The notes beneath the pieces were generated by a model. That model saw nothing but the letters and a program-made list of their open reading frames with translations, did no database searches and was not told the origin of the DNA. From contig NZ_LZKQ01000033.1 of assembly GCF_001668675.1 (NCBI RefSeq), positions 1-53,593 on the forward strand: DNA of 53,593 nucleotides, written 5' to 3'. This DNA comes from Mycobacterium asiaticum (GTDB taxonomy: Bacteria > Actinomycetota > Actinomycetes > Mycobacteriales > Mycobacteriaceae). The stretch's first letter is position 1. Every line of letters starts with the position of its first letter. Position numbers and translations under genes: made by a program. Below are positions 51,119 to 53,593 of this stretch, piece after piece.

Positions 51119-53104
51119 CTAACGGCGGCGTCGGGATCGCAGGTAGTCACCCACCACGGCGGCGCCCAGCCCGTCGAGATCGGGCACCACAACGCGGCCC
51201 TCGACGCGGCGGGCGATCTTGTCGAGGAATCGCGCCAGGCCGGGGTCGCTACCCAACCGGAAGATGGTGATCTGCGCACCCAGGCGAGCCATCTCGTCGA
51301 AACCCTTGACGGTGAAGGAGATGGTCCTCGGGTGCGGCGGGTAGTCGAAGAAGACCGACGTGCCGTCACCGTCGAAGTCCTCCAGGTGCGCGGTCGGCTC
51401 GCCGTCGGTCACCACCAGCACGACCGGTTGGGCGTTGGGATGCCGACGCAGGTGGCGCCCGGCCAGGGCGAGCGCGTGGTGCAGATTGGTGCCCTGCTCG
51501 TACACACCCTCGAGCCCGGTCAGCTCGGCCGCCGAGACGGTACGTGCATAGCGGCCAAAGGCGATGATCTGCAGCGCATCTGACCGGAACCGGGTGCACA
51601 CCAGGTGATTGAGCGCCAGCGCCGTGCGCTTCATCGGCAACCACCGGTTCTCCATCACCATCGAAAACGAGGTGTCGACCAGCAGCGCGACCGCGGCCTG
51701 GGTGCGGGTCTCGGTCTCGGAGACCTCGACGTCGTCGACGGTGATTTTAAAAGACGGCCGCGTCCCGTCGAAGATGCGCGTGCCTGATTGGCGCAGCACG
51801 GCGTTGGTCAGCGTGCGGGAGATGTTCCACGGCTCGGTGTCACCGAACTGCCAGGGCCGGGTCGCGCCGGTCAGCTCACCGGCCGCACCGGCCCGCCGGT
51901 GGTCGCGCTCCCCGTGCCGACCCGAAAGCTGTTGTGCCACATCACGCAAAGCCGTCTCCCCAAGACGGCGCATGGCCTTCGGCGACAACCGCCACTGACC
52001 GTCCGAACCGCGATCCAGGAAGCCCTGATTGACCAGCGCCCGTTCGAGTTCGGCAAGCGTACGGGCGTCGACCGCCGCCTCGTCACCGAGCTGGCGGGCC
52101 AGCGCGTCAAGGTCCACGTCGTCCATGCTGGCGCCGGGGTATGCCTGGGACAACTGGTCGGCCAACTGCTCCAGCTCACCGATATCGGCCAGCGCCTGCG
52201 CTCCCTCGCCCATGCCCAGCGGGTTCTCACCGGAGAAGCGCTGCTCGCCGGTCCAGTCTTCACCGGGACGGGCAGCCTGCAGGTGAGCGTCGAGCCTGTT
52301 GAGCGCCTGCATCAGCGATGGTGATCCAAAGGCCTGTTGCGCCAACGCATCCAGCTCGTCGCGCTGCTCCTGGCTGAGGCTGTTGCGGAACCGCTGTGCG
52401 GCGGCGGCCCGCTTGGCCAGCGAGTCCAGCAGCTCCTCGACGTTTTGCGGGTTCTCGGGGAAGAACTCGCCGTGCTTGTTCATGAAGTCCTGGAAATCCT
52501 GCTGGGTGTCCTCGCCGCGAGAGTGCTTGTCCAACAGATTGTTCAGGTCGTCCAGCATGTCGTTGACGCGCTGACGGTCCTCGTCGGTGGCGCCCTCGAG
52601 CGCCTGCTTCATGCCGGCGAAGCGTTGGTCCAGCATCTCCCGGCCGAGCAGGTCCTTGATCTGCTCGTACTTCTGGCGGGCCTCGTTGCTGCGCCAGTCG
52701 TATTCGGAGAGTTCCTGGACCGCCTTGGCGGGCGACTGCGGCAACGCCTCCAGCTGCAGCTCGGAGAAACGGGCGTCATCGTCGAGCGCGCGCGCCAATT
52801 CCTTGCGCTCGGCCAGCACGGCCTCGTCGAGCAGCTTCTTGATTTCCTGCAGGGTGCCGTCCAAGTTGTTGCGCCGCAGCAGGTCTCGCCGCTTCTTATT
52901 GGCCTCGGCGGCCAGCCGGTCGGCGCCGCGCATGTTCTCGGTACCCCGTCGCAGCAGCTCGGACAACGCGCGGCGCGGCGAGGTGCCGGCCATGACGTCC
53001 TGCCCGATCTGTTCGAGGGCCTCACGCAGATCCACCGGCGGAGCCAGCGGGTCGGGCCCGCCGGTATACGCCGAGTATCGCGATGAGTGCCCTCTATTGG
53101 CCAT
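51119..53104 (-). CDS. VWA domain protein (Rv0959-like), MoxR/ChlI partner
   Basis: 661 aa: a long helical, charged N-terminal part (about 1-430, e.g. DLLRRNNLDGTLQEIKKLL) and a C-terminal von Willebrand A domain (about 460-655) with MIDAS residues in LLVDTSFSM (DxSxS), a Thr (EQGTNLHHAL) and Asp (VVTDGEP). VWA proteins of this class act with AAA+ MoxR/ChlI ATPases as chaperone- or chelatase-like pairs. ATG 53104 overlaps the end of the AAA+ gene by 11 nt. Cytosolic; client unknown. Confidence 0.88.
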   Translation of the reverse strand: MANRGHSSRYSAYTGGPDPLAPPVDLREALEQIGQDVMAGTSPRRALSELLRRGTENMRGADRLAAEANKKRRDLLRRNNLDGTLQEIKKLLDEAVLAERKELARALDDDARFSELQLEALPQSPAKAVQELSEYDWRSNEARQKYEQIKDLLGREMLDQRFAGMKQALEGATDEDRQRVNDMLDDLNNLLDKHSRGEDTQQDFQDFMNKHGEFFPENPQNVEELLDSLAKRAAAAQRFRNSLSQEQRDELDALAQQAFGSPSLMQALNRLDAHLQAARPGEDWTGEQRFSGENPLGMGEGAQALADIGELEQLADQLSQAYPGASMDDVDLDALARQLGDEAAVDARTLAELERALVNQGFLDRGSDGQWRLSPKAMRRLGETALRDVAQQLSGRHGERDHRRAGAAGELTGATRPWQFGDTEPWNISRTLTNAVLRQSGTRIFDGTRPSFKITVDDVEVSETETRTQAAVALLVDTSFSMVMENRWLPMKRTALALNHLVCTRFRSDALQIIAFGRYARTVSAAELTGLEGVYEQGTNLHHALALAGRHLRRHPNAQPVVLVVTDGEPTAHLEDFDGDGTSVFFDYPPHPRTISFTVKGFDEMARLGAQITIFRLGSDPGLARFLDKIARRVEGRVVVPDLDGLGAAVVGDYLRSRRRR

Positions 53105-53593
53105 AAACCGTCTGCCCTTCACCGGAGACCTTGTCCACGCGCTTGGCCAAGTACAACGCCTCCAGGGCCAATTCCAATGCCGCGGCCCGCTCCCCTTCGG
53201 ATTCGGCGCCCAGTCTCGCCGCGATCTTCTCCACCACCGGCAAGCCCGGCACCGCGGCCAGCACATCCTTGGCCGACACCCGTTCACCCGTCGTCACCGC
53301 GGAACCACTCTCGACGGCGGACACCAGCGTGCCGACGTCGATGCCGCCCAGCACGCGCGAGGCGGTGTCGGCGGTGGCGCGGCGCAGCAGATGCTCCAGC
53401 ACGGCCTGCTCGCGGCCCTCCTCGCCGGACTCGAATTCCAGCTTGCCGCGCAACACGTCGATGATGGTGCCCAGGTCGACCACCCGGGCGACCGGGTCGG
53501 TCTCGCCCAGGATCGCGCCGCGGTGCCGGGCCGCCGCGGCGACCGTCTCGGCCGCGGCGATCGCGAACCGCGCCGACACACCGGAGCGCTGGT
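53094..53593 (-). CDS. Partial AAA+ ATPase, Mg-chelatase ChlI/MoxR-like (Rv0958-like), 5' end outside window
   Basis: C-terminal about 165 residues of a longer protein cut by the window edge. QRSGVSARFAIAAAETVAAAA is the sensor-2 end of an AAA+ domain (Arg in SGVSARF); the rest is a helical C-terminal tail ending QTVYGQ. The ATPase core (Walker A and B) lies beyond 53593. It is coupled to the VWA gene by overlap. The GTG at 53579 is not a true start. Confidence 0.85.
   Translation of the reverse strand, partial: QRSGVSARFAIAAAETVAAAARHRGAILGETDPVARVVDLGTIIDVLRGKLEFESGEEGREQAVLEHLLRRATADTASRVLGGIDVGTLVSAVESGSAVTTGERVSAKDVLAAVPGLPVVEKIAARLGAESEGERAAALELALEALYLAKRVDKVSGEGQTVYGQ

Overview
The window is high-GC actinobacterial DNA from a mycobacterium. 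Its gene order follows, in reverse, the M. tuberculosis H37Rv stretch from about Rv1005c down to Rv0958: pabB, an Rv1004c-like exported protein, rsmI, pmt, arcA, an Rv1000c-like AlkB homologue, DUF5642 lipoproteins, pat, glpR/rimJ/moeA1/galU, fthC, the Rv0991c-type zinc ribbon, an SAF protein, mscL, moaB2, pepD, mprB/mprA, rpmF, an AtuA-fadE13-accD2-accA2-fadE12-echA7 operon, an Rv0966c-like protein, and Rv0959/Rv0958-like VWA and AAA+ genes. The accessory content (below) points to a non-tuberculous species. Locus names are assigned from memory of protein similarity; no search was run.

Region by region: 1-3.4 kb has a 77-nt perfect inverted repeat with one arm at the window edge, an FkbM-type methyltransferase, and an oxidoreductase/ECF41 sigma pair preceded by a good match to the ECF41 promoter. 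3.4-13.7 kb is conserved core. 13.8-27.5 kb, between pat and a tRNA-Ala(CGC), is accessory: an AraC regulator, two alpha/beta hydrolases, a TetR regulator translationally coupled to a ferritin-like putative diiron protein, a five-gene toluene-4-monooxygenase-like cluster without a reductase, a MarR regulator with four C-terminal cysteines, a DapB-like oxidoreductase and a membrane class III adenylate cyclase. 27.6-38.9 kb is core again: the galU-moeA/glp-rimJ-glpR cell-envelope and division operon, a CIRCE-controlled zinc-ribbon chaperone gene, mscL, and the pepD/mprAB envelope-stress module. 39.1-47.5 kb is a tightly coupled acyl-CoA carboxylase and dehydrogenase operon preceded by a palindrome overlapping its -10. 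48.2-53.6 kb holds a type VII-like small protein coupled to a DUF1023 hydrolase, a DUF429 protein, and a VWA/AAA+ pair cut by the window end.

A recurring feature is leaderless transcription: at least 14 genes have a TANNNT -10 hexamer ending 6-7 nt before the chosen start codon, which fixes several starts. Two intergenic hairpins share the same outer arm (GAGCAGACGCAAA) and look like the mycobacterial TRIT class of terminators. The most novel candidate system is the monooxygenase cluster with its Cys4 MarR regulator, and possibly the TetR/diiron pair that converges on it.
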